Source: Tetrapyrgos nigripes (taxonomy: Eukaryota > Basidiomycota > Agaricomycetes > Agaricales > Campanellaceae). Taken from it: DNA of 64,000 nt. This document shows, in pieces, positions 23,901-36,400 of the stretch. The stretch lies in NCBI GenBank assembly GCA_013368315.1, contig JAACJM010000071.1, positions 1-64,000 of the forward strand. Reading direction: 5' to 3'. Numbering within the stretch: position 1 is the first letter of the stretch; every line of letters begins with the position of its first letter. Made by a program: the position numbers and the translations under genes. A model generated the notes under the pieces. That model searched no databases. It saw only the letters and a program-made list of their open reading frames with translations, and was not told the DNA's origin.

Positions 23901-24315
23901 GCCCTCAAAATCCGGATTGAATTCGAGCTCGAAGTCAAAGTCGGTATCGAACGGACGATCGCGGATGACATCGAGGAGAGCAAAGCTAGATGATTTAATC
24001 GACAATGCAAAGACGTTGGCTAGATATCTAGCTGCTATTAACCAGAGGAGTTTGAGATTTGGGTTGGATCATGGTGATGGCGGTGGTGATGAAGGCGGTG
24101 GTAGTAGTGGGCAGGACGCAGACCGAAACCAAGACCAGGATCAGGCAGAGGGATCTTCAGACAGTAGAAATGGGAAGGGAAACGAACGACTTGATGTTCA
24201 GAGGGAGATGATCAAAGGGGCGGAGGTTGCGCAGGAGATTATTGCGTTTCTGGAAGAGTTAAGGGATGACTGTGATGCAGGTGTCGGGAATAGGAAGGCG
24301 ATGAGCATAGTATAG
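20984..24315 (+). CDS. wapl: WAPL-like cohesin release factor
   Basis: Predicted Wings-apart-like protein that with Pds5 opens the cohesin ring. Exons 20984-21776, 21832-21955, 22008-22253, 22297-22365, 22425-22613, 22676-22886, 22954-23400 and 23489-24315, about 968 residues. The N-terminal third is basic and Ser/Pro-rich. It is followed by the block RTYAGKSRTFLVSL and SYSSLRTRWGVDNSEDDPF that is characteristic of WAPL. The helical-repeat WAPL domain then follows (FLDEVGYLLEGMG, SEIVSRLCDVDFSRKAKAAD, LDRLCLALGLLTNLVQ, LYRCKCRNAISLLHLLVQVY, LSVLFGLLMFESPENQ). One frame correction is needed at 21580-21582, where GGG should probably be GGGG. All other junctions agree in phase. Confidence 0.92.
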
Positions 24316-24576
24316 TATCATTATTGTCATTTTATATCTGCGTCTGATTTCCCTATCACGACTTGTTACGACTTTTTTCAGAACGTAGCTTTCAGTGCAA
24401 GTCTCGAGCTGCCGCCGGTCTAACGGCTGGATAGCATAGAGTCACTAAAAAATTACATCGCCTAGAAGGGTGCATGTTGCATGGCATACAGTGTATAAAG
24501 GTGACATTCGGCATAAGTAGGGAGCATCAAGAACATGGACCAATCTTCCCAAGTCCGCCTGTACTCAATCAATGAA

Positions 24577-25286
24577 TTATGCCTTGGTCTTCTTCACGCT
24601 CTTCCTAACCACATCCCTTCTCCTCCTCTTCTCGAGCATTATCGAGAAACGACCAAAGTCATTAAGCGACCGTCTAGCCTCAATAGCGGCTCTCTTCTTA
24701 GCCCAGGAGGAGTTTGACCACTTTGTGAGGACAGCCTCTGCTTCCAATTGTTTTCTGATGACACCGGTGCCGGCACCACGGGGGAGTTTGGTGAGGTGGA
24801 TGGGGGTGAGGACGAGGTGCTTGTAGGGGAAGGCTTGACGGGGGACATCGGTGAGGGGACCGTCGATGATTGCCTGAAAATATCAAAATGCGTAAGACAG
24901 TGTTGTACGAGATCTTGCAGAACACGCACCCTGTTGTGGTCGATTATTTCAGCGATGACAGCAATTTTACCAGCAGAAGGGCCAGATCTGAGAAGGACGA
25001 CTGTGAAACGAAAAAGTTGAGTCAAGTCAATATTTGGGGGAACACACGAAACACGTACCTCGTCCAACCTCAACGAACCGCTTGAAGTTTGAGGGCTGCT
25101 AAAGCAGGGGTCAGCATTGGATTACGAGGTGTGCTCGAGAAAGTCCAGTATTCCACCCAGCCCGCGTCATCCGACCTCTCGACAGCCAATCCAGCGTTTC
25201 CCTCCGTTCATTATCGCGTTTTTCACCCATACGAGCAATCTTCCATGTAAGACGAGCACGACGATCTAGTTTCTACTCACCGACAT
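24577..25286 (-). CDS. rpl14: 60S ribosomal protein eL14
   Basis: Large-subunit ribosomal protein. Exons 24577-24873, 24930-25000, 25059-25098 and a 6-nt first exon 25281-25286 (Met-Ser), giving 137 residues. FKRFVEVGRVVLLRSGPSAG and IDHNR are the KOW-type N-terminal core. It is followed by AIIDGPLTDVPRQAFPYKHL, LTPIHLTKLPRGAGTG and a basic tail (SWAKKRAAIEARR … KKTKA), as in fungal L14. All splice phases agree. The split just after the second codon is common in intron-rich ribosomal protein genes. The gene is divergent from the disordered-protein gene at 25723. Confidence 0.95.
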
Positions 25287-25722
25287 GGCTTTTTTGGATT
25301 TTGAGGAGGATTTTGAGTCTTGATGATTTTCGTCAACAACTTTTGTTGACTTGGGCCGCGCGAGGTAGAAGCTACTGACAAACAGAACCAAATAGCGTCT
25401 CTGGGCAAAGGGTTTATCGTTTCAAGTAATACATATCAATTTGAATGCTGTCCCGCTTGAAAGCCTTATTATGACCTTGTTACCTTCACCGCAATCACCT
25501 CACACAATCTCACAAGGACCTTTCCCTACGTGAACTGTACAAATTTGCGTATCTACGCAGCTCGAAAAGCAATTTCAAACCGCGCGTCCTTAGTGAACAC
25601 GAGGCGTCTCTGATTCCCATCCCAGTGTGTACTTTTACTAAATTTGATCCCAACTTCTTTGACGTTCTAGTGATACCCTCTGCCCAGTATTCTTAAAACG
25701 CAGCAATCCTAAGCTCAATACC
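25287..25722. other. divergent promoter region (rpl14 / 25.7-kb gene)
   Basis: 436 bp between start codons with pyrimidine-rich stretches, as expected for a ribosomal protein promoter. No gene was seen. Confidence 0.5.
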
Positions 25723-28700
25723 ATGTTCAAACGACGTTCTCCACCCCAAATGACCCCCTCCGATCGAGTGAGGAAACTTTGGACCGAGTTTGAGACTTGG
25801 CACAAGGAACAGACTTTCCTCATCGAACAACAAATCACAAGTGCTCTTCTCGAACTGGACACCAAGTGGCGGCAAACTCCCTCCAAAAAGCGCATCTCGA
25901 AAGCGGAACATGAAAAACGCAAAAAGGAGAAACGCCAGGAGATCCAGAAGACTTTTAATGGCAATATGGTCAGGGAGGAATGGCAAAATAGATTGGATAA
26001 GGAAGGGCTGCAGAGCCATGATTGGACAGACTTGACGGAGGCTGAGCAGAACAAGGTTGAGCAGATTCTCGGAGCCGACTTGGACCTCGACGAGATGGAA
26101 TTACCAGTTGTGCAGGATACTCCGCAGACATCGGGGTCCCTGTTTGCTCCACCGTTGACCAGTGATTCTCGACTGGGCAGTGTTTCCGATACGTATGCCG
26201 TCGTGAAACCTGGTGCATTTAAGGCGGTCACCGAAGAGCCGTGGATGCAAGTGGTGAGCAAGTTCTATCTTTTCATTGGTACACATGTAATTGACGTAAT
26301 AATTAGGTCCAGAAATCCCGAAGCGACGACGAACTCAGTCTCGATGCGTCCACAACATCCTCTTGGGGCTTCACTAGTGGAGGCGATGGCCATGCATACC
26401 GATCTTGGTCTTCGGAAGCATCTCGGTCGTCTACTCAGACTTCTCACACTAGTTCACCCGAACACCAGACGAAATACTTGACTCCCGAAGTCAAGCAGCA
26501 GTCTCTGCTTTCTGCAGCTGCTCGACGTTTGACAGTTGCTGCTCAGCGTCCTTCTCGCAACGACAGCAAGCCTACGACATCACAGTCCCTTATCCCACTC
26601 TCTCGCTCAGAATCATTAAATTCCCTTGACTCTGCTCCAGAGGATCCAATGGCGTTCATCAGTGAACCACAGTATATTACCAGCACAGCGTCCAAATCTG
26701 GTGCGACTTACATTGGTCCACACGTCGCCGAACCCTCTGCTGAAGTGGATGAAGAAGCCGAGTTCCATAGATTCAAAATGGACATCCGCATCCAAAAAAT
26801 CCGAGAATTCCACGACGAAGCTGCTCTGGCTGATATCAAGCTGACAGTCGAAATCGACGATGCCAGGAGGCTGAAAAAATCGAATAAAGACTACGAAGCC
26901 AAGTTGTTGGAGGAACACGAGCAGAAGATGTTGCAGTTGAGAAACTCGAAGGAGGAAGAGAGGAAGGCTATTGTTGAAGCTGAGCGTGTGAAGAGGAGGA
27001 ATACAATGCGCGCCCGAGAACAACAGCAGCAGCAGCAGCGAAGAGAGCCAGCTGCAAAAGCAGTGGCTGATACTAAGGATTGCGAGATTCCTCCTTCCGT
27101 AGCGGCGCAGTTCTTGAAAGGGTTAAGAGAAATGGACGGTGCAGTCGATCCTGGAGGAATTTCAGATTCTTCTACCATACGCCAGCAACAACGTTCACGC
27201 AAACCTTCGCTCTTTACCGACTGGATGCTTGGAGGTAGCGATACTCCAACGCCTACTGCTCGCGTCTCAGCTTGGGCAGCTCACTCTTCTCAATTATCCC
27301 AAACTCCCTTGGAATCAAGTGACATGTTCGCTGATGCACCTCTCTCCAAACGTGGAGCTTCGGAGACCAACAGTCGATGGAAGACTCACGGTATAACTGA
27401 CGCAACGCCTACGAAAGCAGCTGAAGTCTCACCGTGGTCGATGAAGAATGTGACAAACTCTATTCCAGGGGCATGGAATTCGGAGCCCGTTACCTCGCAG
27501 AGTCCAGATGTTGATAGCACTCCAACGCGACCTGAAAAGGTCGAAAAGGTCGATCCACCCAAGCCTGCTGCTGTTGCTGTAACTGGTAAAGGGAAGAAGA
27601 AGAAAGGGAAGACTGCTTCTGTTGCTCAACCTGCCGAGTCCGAATCATCTTCCAGCTCTTCCAAGGCAAAGACAGCGACATCGTCGTCTTCTACGGTCGC
27701 TCCAGAACCACCTTCCACAAAAATGACAAAGGAGACTGCAGCTGCGAAACCGGCTCACGGCAACAACAGTCACCTTTTCCCGGAGCTCGATCGTGCATCG
27801 ACACCGTCTAATTCCGCAAAATCCACTCCAATGTGGAATATCCTACCTAAATCAAAATTACCACCCAGTTCGGCGATCTCATCTTCCACTTCGTCGTCTT
27901 CCACTTGGTCCAATCGGACATCATCATCCACTGCGACTTCGACTTCCACGTCTTCCTCTCAATCTACGCCAGCGACAGACGATCAGCAGTTCTGGGTTCC
28001 TGGGGCTGCTTCTAGATCGACGACATCAGCAGACTCTCGTATTAACCCTCGGCTGCTGGAAAATGGTCTTCCAATGGGTCTGGTACTGCGTCTCAAGCAT
28101 CCAACCCATCTCCTCCTCCTCCCAGCTCATCTGCCAAGTCCCCCACATCAAAAGCAGCAGGTAAAAAGCCGGAGCCAGCGACGAGTCAACCTTCCTCTAC
28201 TGGTTCTTCCAGCATCCTGAAGAAACCTGGTTCATCCAAATCCAAAACAGTTAAAGGCTCGAAAAAGAAGAAAGTGACGATTGAGGAAGTATCAGATGAC
28301 GAAGGAGAAGACCCAGTTCCCGATGGCATTGAGCGTCTTCCGTCGGATTCGAGGTATATTATGCAACCTGCAGAGGAGGGGTCGGATATGGATATGGATA
28401 TGGATATGGAGTCCGGGTCCGGTAGTCATAGCCGTCGTGCGGTAGAGAGGGGTTCTGGTGCTTCCGGAAAACAAAAACAGAAACAACAGCAAGAAGACGA
28501 TAGCTATAGTGTGTGGAATCAGGTCATGGCGTCCTCTAGTCAGGATTCGTATGCACGTAGCATGACTCCCAGTCAGTCACAAGGGCAAAGACAAGGGCCC
28601 GAGCGTTGGATACCTACACCGCAACCCCAAAGTAGACCTAGGCAAGAGTCTAATGATATCTGGTTACCTGGTGGATTCAGTCAACCCGTTGAACCTGATT

Positions 28701-29137
28701 CTCGGTCATGGTCATCTCAACCTACATTTGATTGGAATACACATGCCCAGGCGCATTCCGGTTCAGCCTCGGGCTCGAAGTCTGGATCTGGGTCGGGCGA
28801 CTACGCTACTTGGGCACCGTCTGCTGCCTCAGCTCGTTCTCCTAGCTATGGTCGTCAGGATCGAAGAAATACTGAACCAGAGTCAGAGCAGGATGTGTTC
28901 TTGTCGGCGTTGGACTCGTTGGAAAAGATTGTTAGGGGGAATGAGCCTTCTAGGAATGGTGGTCAGAGTTATTATGGTAATGGATATGGTGGTGAACCGG
29001 ATACGTTAGGCAGATTATTTTCTGGGGTTGGTAGGGGACTTGAGAGGGAGAAGAATGGGGATGGTGGAGAGGCATTGTGGCACGCGATTGAGTCGTTTGG
29101 ACAACGAGGAACTGGAGCTGCCGCGTCTGTTTGGTAG
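25723..29137 (+). CDS. large disordered protein with central coiled coil, unknown function
   Basis: Two exons, 25723-26253 and 26307-29137, about 1,120 residues. The N-terminus is acidic/basic and helical (RVRKLWTEFETWHKEQTFLI), followed by a Lys/Glu-rich stretch. A coiled coil with ARREL-like and Gln repeats lies near 26760-27050 (EFHRFKMDIRIQKIREFHDE … ARE then QQQQQ). Long Ser/Thr/Pro/Lys low-complexity regions follow, including (Asp-Met) repeats from a GATATG tandem at about 28385-28408. The C-terminus is better ordered (EQDVFLSALDSLEKIVRG … EALWHAIESFGQR). One frame correction is required near 28051-28052, where GG should probably be GGG; with it the frame runs from AAGKWSSNGSGTAS to the end. 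I recognise no domain. Confidence 0.72.
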
Positions 29138-29358
29138 ATCGATGGTTTAGACTTTTTACTATGATTGACGCTGTGTATCTATGCCGTTGGTTATGCTTAG
29201 TAAGTTGTATGTTAGTTGTTATCTGTATTTCTTTGTGTATGTGCGCATAGTTCCTTCTTCCGCAATCTCTGCCGTAATGTATGCAGTTCAGGTGCTCCAA
29301 GATAATTTGCAATCCAATGAATGTCGCTGATACTAGACTCGAACCACTCTCACTGTGT
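29138..29358. other. 3' flank of the 25.7-kb gene
   Basis: AT-rich sequence with no further feature. Confidence 0.4.
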
Positions 29359-29664
29359 ACACTTTGATGACGGTCGATCAAAAGTGTCAGCGTAGCGACT
29401 GGAGGAAATCCCACACTTTTGTGAGGTCGCGGAAAAATCACGTGCTTGTTTTGACTTCAACAAAATTCTCCTCATCCCGAAAAAAACTTGCTCCATTTTT
29501 CGAGCTTGAGTTCTTGAGTAGTACCTAGGACGTGCAGGAAGTAAAACGAAGGACATTACCGTTTTCCGAATTTCAAAATACGCGCGTGATGTAAAGTTAC
29601 GGACTAGATACTAATATAGGGGCTTATCTCACTTTATCCTGCTGCTGTCCCTTCACGTCACGAA

Positions 29665-29763
29665 ATGTACAAAGGAAAGCGCAAGAAAGACGACGAGAAG
29701 GCCTTCAAACCCCCTGGATCTGCACAGAGTAGTGCTAGAAGGCGTAGTACGCGACTTTCCCAA
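29665..29763 (+). pseudogene. short plus-strand 5' gene fragment
   Basis: From the ATG at 29665 the frame encodes a basic peptide (MYKGKRKKDDEKAFKPPG … RRSTRLSQQ), followed by a possible GTGGGA donor at 29764. It then runs into the antisense end of the helicase fragment. No continuing exon was recognised. It is probably the 5' remnant of a second gene driven by the same type of promoter arm; it could also be a chance frame. Confidence 0.35.
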
Positions 29764-29959
29764 CAGGTGGGATCCGAAACAACCAGAAAGAGAGTGTTTT
29801 CCCGCCGCCTGTAGGTACGTCATAGATTGTACTTATGCCTTGTATGATGTTACGGCCAGCTTTTTCTTGATGTTGGCGGAGCGAGGGGATACCCCAGGTC
29901 TCGCATAAGACATCTCTGGCGCGTTGAAGTGCTTCTTCGTCTATCGTTGGTCGGTTCAT
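29735..29959 (-). pseudogene. truncated RecQ-like/DExD helicase 5' fragment
   Basis: About 70 residues of a helicase N-terminus: RARDVLCETWGIPSLRQHQ, a Q-motif-like stretch, then YDVPTGGGKTLSFWLF, which contains the Walker A P-loop (PTGGGKT). Similarity stops right after that motif, near 29770, where the sequence meets the opposing plus-strand fragment; no downstream helicase motifs exist in the window. It resembles RecQ-type helicase genes that are multiplied in some mushroom genomes. It cannot make a working helicase. Confidence 0.7.
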
Positions 29960-30230
29960 CGTACAGGAAGTGAAACAGAGAGCCGGAAGTGATCGAGGTC
30001 ATTGCACGAGAACAGCAAATATCGGGAAACGAAAACTGAGTGCGTTTATTAGACAGTACATATTCTACATGGTCGTAGGTACCGTAAGGCGAAAATTGGA
30101 GCAAGTTGTTGCGGGATGGTCGAGAAATCTGGCTAAGTCAAACAAGCACGTGATTTGGCGCGACCTCACAAAAGTGCCGGATTTTGTTCCAGTCGCTTCG
30201 CCAAGCGGTTTGATCGACTTTCATCAAACG

Positions 30231-31282
30231 TTGCAGACGTGACTGGATCGAGTCTAGCTGATACCCTCATTATAGTAATTTCCTTTCTCAAATTGGGACG
30301 AAGACCTCATCATAGCTCATCATCCTGACATGGCCTGACCGTCCTCAAGAACTTGACATGTAGTCAGTCCCTCAAATCATGATAAAGAACGAGCTGTGAA
30401 CCCAGCCGTGGTAGGTGCGAGCGCGATAGCGAGTCATCGTGCCGCCGAAGATAAAGAATGGTAGGGGGTTGACCATACCCATAGAACTATAATGGAGGGG
30501 TAATCGTCGGTCAGGCGGGTCGGGGACGTTTTAGTCAGGTTTTAGTGGTGTCGCGGTCTGGAATGAGAAAATTTGAGCGTCCGAGTCGGTCTCATCATGG
30601 CAATCGCCATGGCCAAATGACTCCACTTTGGCCCTCCACTAGCAGCTGGCTCGACGTATGAAGTGAGTTCATGGTATGTTGTTCTGTACATTTGTGAATT
30701 CTGAGCTCTTCATTCTCATCGGTCTTCTCGTCCTAAATTTCAGCAGAGCATTGGCGTACTAGTGGCTCCAAATCCTGATGGCTATCACGGACCATCTTTC
30801 TGCCTTTTCTCCACCTCCGATTTCCAGAGGATCAGTCGGATGTACTTGAGATGTACTCACTAGTTCCTTCATATTGAAGGCTCCGCCTACACCACGTTCG
30901 TCGCAAACCAAATGGATGGTTTAGCTGACACTGCCGGAAATTTCATGCAAATGGTATAGGACAGGCTCTGAAGGATCTGCACTTTTCAGGTTACGCTGGC
31001 TGGAAGTCCCGGCCCACACGGTCACCTTCGCAGTATTCAAACTCGAGGTTCCCCAGCCATAGGGTCTACTCTCATCCACGGCCCCCAAGGCTAATCAGGG
31101 CTAATCCTGGTATAATGGTTAATCCTTCTGGATTCCGCTGTGTATCAATCAGATGTACTTAACCCTGTGCACCGGAGGAATTGGAAATTTTTTTTAAATC
31201 GAGATCTCATTAGGCGCAGCTTTTATATCTCGTCTTCGAGTTATTTTGACCAAGGTGCGGCATTCCCTCATTCAACCACGCC
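30231..31282. other. intergenic, no feature recognised
   Basis: About 1 kb without convincing open frames, splice pairs or repeats beyond short GC-rich stretches (30400-30550). Confidence 0.4.
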
Positions 31283-33079
31283 ATGTCTGACTCCACTTCT
31301 GCTACCTCTGTCATACCACCTCGACAGATTGAACTGCACGTTTTGGTTCTTTCTTTCACGCTCGAACCTTTGACTAATTTCTGGTTTCGAACAGGACTGG
31401 TCCCATCGTCAGTCTATGATCTTTAGGAAGATTTGATGCAAATTAGCTGACGACGCAGCCATCTCCGTAGTTTATCGGAATTGTCCTCAACTGGTACGTG
31501 TATGTGGACTATGTCTTGTCTTGTATTATTTTCTGAGTCCTATCCTAGGATGCTACTAGGTTGTCTCGTAGTACAGCTGTACAACTACGTTTTGACTTGC
31601 TCAAAGGACCGCAAAATTATCAAGTTTACGGGTATGCTACTTGCTACTGCCCGAACTTGGCGCGTTGATCCTCGACCTAGTGTTCTTCCTGTTTTTCTGC
31701 GATTTGGCGCAGTCGGGACTCGCTACAGATTACTCATGGAAAACACTGGTTTCTTCCTGGGGTGATCCTCTGATTTTACAGAACCCCCCAGACACGGCCG
31801 TTTCCTTGAGCGTTGTTAATCCTATCAGTGAGTACTGTTCCTGCACCGCTGCGTAATGCTACTTAACGAGTGCAACCTCCGCAGTCTCCGCGATAGTGCA
31901 AATTTTCTTCGCGTGGTGAGTGGTGTCCGGCTTTAGTATCGTTTGCATGCTCACAAAAGGACTACCTCACAGGCGTATCTGGAATCTGAGCGCAGAGCAC
32001 AAGTGGTTTAGAGCGTTTCCGGTTCTGATCGTCATGGTATTCTCCAATTCACCGTCCTAGTGACGTCCAGAAGTGGTAAACAGCTTTTCGTTTAGGTGGC
32101 GTTGATGCAGGCTATTTCCGCATTGGTCGGTAAGAATTTCATTTTACCCCACGTCGGAAATCGGAAATTCACCCTCTCCAATTTTTAGCCACCATCCGAG
32201 TGCGTGTGCATGTGCTCACCGTTACACTTGTTTTTAATGCATTTTTCAGTTCTTCGCTGGTGGTGGAGATCTGACCGATTTGCCCGCACTGAAACCCGGG
32301 TTCACGGTGAGCGGATAGTCCAACCGGATGATCAACTTCGCCGTCGTCTCTGTGGCTGACATTAGGCTGTAGATATGGCTCGTCGGGAGTTTTGTTGCGG
32401 ATATTCTCATCGCAGGATGTATGGTGTTTATTGTACGGAATTCTTTGCCACACATCAATCATCCCAATTCTAATTTTCTGCCCTTTTCCAGCTGAGCCGA
32501 GCACGCAGAAAGTCTTTTTCCAAGAGGACGGAAAGTATTCTTTCGAGACTTGTCGTGAACGCGATCCACACTGGGACAGTCACCGCTGTGGCGGCCGGTG
32601 TTGATCTTGCGCTTTTCGTTCGGTACGATGACAACAACTACCATCAGGCCCCGTGAGTCCTGTTATTCCCTTTTTTCCCATCGTTCTACTGACTCCCTCA
32701 ACTTGGATTTCCTGTTTGCAGAGCGTTTTTGCTTGGAAAACTTTATTCCAACGTCCTGCTTGCTAATCTCAACGCTCGTGCTCAACATAAGCGACTTGGC
32801 ATGCCTGGTCAATACTCCGACACTACTAGTCGACCGACAGGTGGAGACTCCTTTGGTCTTTCTCAGTTCCGTGCCACAGGAAGTAATATCAGTCGGACCC
32901 GTAATATGAATGACCTTGAGCCGGGTGTTGTTCATATTCGGACTGAGGTTATGTCTGATGATGATGATGCCACTGTAAGAGATTCTGCAAACTGCCATTA
33001 CTGCTAGCATCGTTTGCTAAATTCCTTCTAGAACACATCGAAGCCGGGAATTGGGAAACTGTCTCCTTGTGCCTACTGA
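31283..33079 (+). CDS. DUF6534-type seven-helix membrane protein
   Basis: Many short exons encode the block order of this basidiomycete membrane family. These are TGPI joined to FIGIVLNW, QLYNYVLTCSKDRKIIKF, FFLFFCDLAQSGLATDYSW, ISAIVQIFFAW and RIWNLSAEHKWFRAFPVLI. They continue with VALMQAISALVATIR, IWLVGSFVADILIAGCMVFI, ILSRLVVNAIHTGTVTAVA, DLALFVRYDDNNYHQAP, and AFLLGKLYSNVLLANLNAR with a polar C-terminal tail. Hydrophobic segments alternate with short loops, giving about seven helices. The last exon (33031-33079, ending GKLSPCAY) follows an in-phase intron. The first exon from 31283 (MSDSTSATSVIPPR…) is plausible, but its junction to the second exon does not resolve cleanly. The function of the family is unknown; it is not a known receptor. 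Confidence 0.8.
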
Positions 33080-33450
33080 GAAAAGATGGTATACCTGTGA
33101 AAGAGCCCTGGCTGGCTGCAGTCTCATGAGCTCCAGCGAAGCGCGACTTACTATGTATGTATTTACGTGTGTAGAGAGCGCCATATATTCATAGCTAGTA
33201 GTACCCCCAACTTGATAGTAGACTTGTAGTAGACTTGTAGTAGACATGTAAAAAGTGACGTAGCGAAGAGAGCTCTGACGCGTCCAAAAGTCTCGCGTAA
33301 CCTTTTCTCAGACCCTGTCAGGCCAAGTTAAGCAAGCTGGCCTGGTCTTCCATATCCCGAGTTGGACCCATTCTTCGTCGACCATTCACTTCCTTTTCTC
33401 CTTGTCTTGCACACGGGCCGAAGTGGCTCCGCTGGGAGCCTCCCTCAACC
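33080..33450. other. intergenic/promoter of the tRNase Z gene
   Basis: A short duplication 'agtagacttgt' lies near 33222-33246. No gene was seen. Confidence 0.4.
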
Positions 33451-36400
33451 ATGAACTGGTCTTCGTCAGTCTTAAGCACGGTCTCATCTGACACCGAGCC
33501 CACAATTGTCATTACCTTTGACACAGGAAAATACATCTTCAATGTTGGAGAGAACACCCACCGTGCGTTTTTGCAGTCCCGAAGTAATTTCAAGCGGGTG
33601 AAAGGGATCTTCCTGACAAAGGCCGATACGCAGCGTGCCAGTGGTCTTGCTGGTAAGTCACCTTTCCGACCTACTCAATCTTGCTGACACTTTTTCAAGG
33701 AATCTTAATGACATTTGCGGACGCCACGATTCCTCGGTTGGACATTGTCGGTCCACCTGGGACCAAACACTTGTTGGCTTCAATGCGGTGGTATACTTAT
33801 AGGTGCGTGCTGTATCCATGTCTTCTTTCACAATTCTGACATGCCGAGTTATCTAGGAGAACACTGGGAGCTATTGCAACAGAGGCACCTTTTTCTTTCA
33901 CCCCATCTGCTTCACCAGATCCAGTATTTAGCGACGAAAATATGACCGTATACAGTGTGCCTGTCTACTCCTCTTCATATTCGTCTGGGATATCCGAGAG
34001 CGCCTCCTCATCCTCCCTCAAACGCAAACGTGATGCTTCGCCTGATGTTCCCTCAAAAAAGGTCGCCTCCACTATTTCCGCTCTGCCATTTTCCTCGGAC
34101 AACTCCCTCGAAGACATCTCGATATCTACCGAGACCGAGACTTCAGACTCTTATCCTACGAGTCTTCGTGGTGAACATGCTCAAGAATGGAGAGACTTAA
34201 TGATTGATACAATGCTCAGCGCAAGTAAGAAGGAAAGGGAACGGCGGGCCAAGGAGAAGGCGTCGGGTAACCCTGCAGGAGAACAAAGAAGGAAGAAGAA
34301 AGAGAAGAAGATTGCTTCACCACCGCCTGTGGTGGACTCATCCAATGTGCGCATATTCTTCGTTCCACTGACAAGGCGTCACCAACTCTTGCCCACTTTA
34401 GCTCGACGAATTTCGAAGACATTTACCTCCAGGATTCCACAAGCAGCTGCCGAAATTCTCTTATCAGGATGGCAATCCTGCTGAGGATCGAGCACTCACC
34501 TACGTGATCGTCGGACCTCGGATACGAGGCAAATTTGATGCTGCCAAGGCAAAAGAGTTGCAGGTTCCCAACGGTCCATGTCGACTGGACTTGACGCGAG
34601 GACAAGCGATTACCTTCACTGTAATGGAAAATGGAACCGAGGTGACGCGCACAGTACGGCCTGAGGAGGTCGTCGGTCCCTCTGAAGTGCCTTCAGTGGG
34701 TGTCTTGGTACCTTTACTCTTTTCTCCTGGCAATAACGATTGCAGGTCGTCATTATAGCGGATGTTCCTACCCCCGGTCACATACCATCTCTGGTTTCTT
34801 CCTTTAGCGGTTCGCCTTTCTACTCCAAGTTCCGTTCCAATCGACCAGAGGATTTACAGGATCATGTTGTTCGTGTGATTTACCATATATGTGGAGAAGG
34901 CGTCCTTGAAGACGAACGATACCTCGACTTTATGCGGGGCTTTGGACCGCAAGTTCATGTAGGCTTCTTCTCGCTCGTTAGACACGGATGCGACAGCTGA
35001 CTTTACTAGCATGTCGTAGCGTCAAAGGAATATTGTAGCAACCCGGTCACATTTACCAGTGCCGCCTTTCACCAGCTGCGATTAAGCAAGCTTGATCCAG
35101 ATATCTTCGTCATACCCAAATATTCCTTGACACCCAAAAAAGACATTAAGGGTGAGTGCCAGTCCTTGCAATCCCGCCTGCTTTGTCATACTCATGAACC
35201 GCCAACAAAAGCTATCCCAAACCTTCCCCCGAGCGTAACACCTATGGAAGCAAACATCATTGCTTCCATGCGACCTCCCGCTCCACCTTCCAAGGAAGAG
35301 TTCGCCATTGAACTTGACCGCTTTCACTCTGCCGATGCGGAAGGGTTAGAACTCCCTTCCAGTACGGAAGTGTGTTTCAACAAGGCAAAGGCAGAAGTTG
35401 CGGCATTTGTTGCAAGTGGCGGACGTCCAGAGATGCCTGGTGGAAGCGTGCGCATCATCACTCTGGGAACGGGAAGTGCTGTGCCCTCTAAATATCGAAA
35501 TGGTGCGGTCCTCTCGTTTTGCCTTTTTCTGATCTTTTTTCGCTTACTTTTCCTTCTTTTTCCTCCCTTTTTATTAACTACAGTCTCGGCGACCGTTATC
35601 TCAATACCTGGCTATGGTAACATCCTTTTGGATTGTGGTGAAGGTACTTGGGGAAACCTTGTAAGACATTTTGGGGAGGATGAATCGTCGCCTACGAATG
35701 TGTGGCAGTTTTTGAGGGATCTCAAGTGCATCTTCATCAGTCACACCCATGGCGATCACCACATGGGTACAGCAAAACTCCTTGCACAACGTAAAAAGGT
35801 AACCGAACTAGTTTTGCTTTTGAAACGAACTTCTGAAAATTCATCAATATATCTTGCTTCTCAGCTGAACCCATCGCCCACTCAACCACTGTATTTGGTG
35901 ACGCTTCGTACAGTACATGTCTGCCTGCGCGAGTTGTCAGATCTTCAGGATCTTGGATTATTCGACCCGGTGGATAATGGGGTGATCACTGTATTGAGCC
36001 CTGCGTTACATTGGAGGAACCCAAGCAGTTACCCCAGTTTCGGCATGTGGCAAATAGGTGGGACAGAACCTTGGTTGAATATTGAAGAGTGAGTGCTTGG
36101 TATGAAATTGACTTTGTCATGGAAGGATGAGGGCTCGATATAGCTATGCAACACTTCTGGCTAAATCTTGCCTCTAGATCTAGAAAACATTATAAAGCGA
36201 TGTGTCGTGCTCTCGGGCTGCAAAGCTTCCGTACAGTGGACGTTCGGCATAAGACACGATGCTATGGAGCCGTCATCAAGCATAATGATGGCTGGAGTGT
36301 TGTGTGAGTCCGCCTTCTTCGTTGAAAGGAGCACATGTTTCTCATTCCTCCGGTAAAGCTTCTCGGGTGATACAGTGCCTTCAGATAATTTAGTCTATGC

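Larger units (their letters stand above)
29359..30230. repeat. inverted repeat: two promoter-like arms facing each other around a helicase 5' fragment
   Basis: Arm 1 (about 29359-29503) and the reverse complement of arm 2 (about 30089-30230) share GATGA…GTCGATCAAA, GCGACTGGA, CACTTTTGTGAGGTCGCG, AATCACGTGCTTGTTT, CATCCCG and ACTTGCTCCA…TTTTCG in the same order. Each arm lies upstream of an ATG (29665 plus, 29959 minus), so they look like duplicated promoters in opposite orientation. Similarity fades toward the start codons. Confidence 0.75.
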
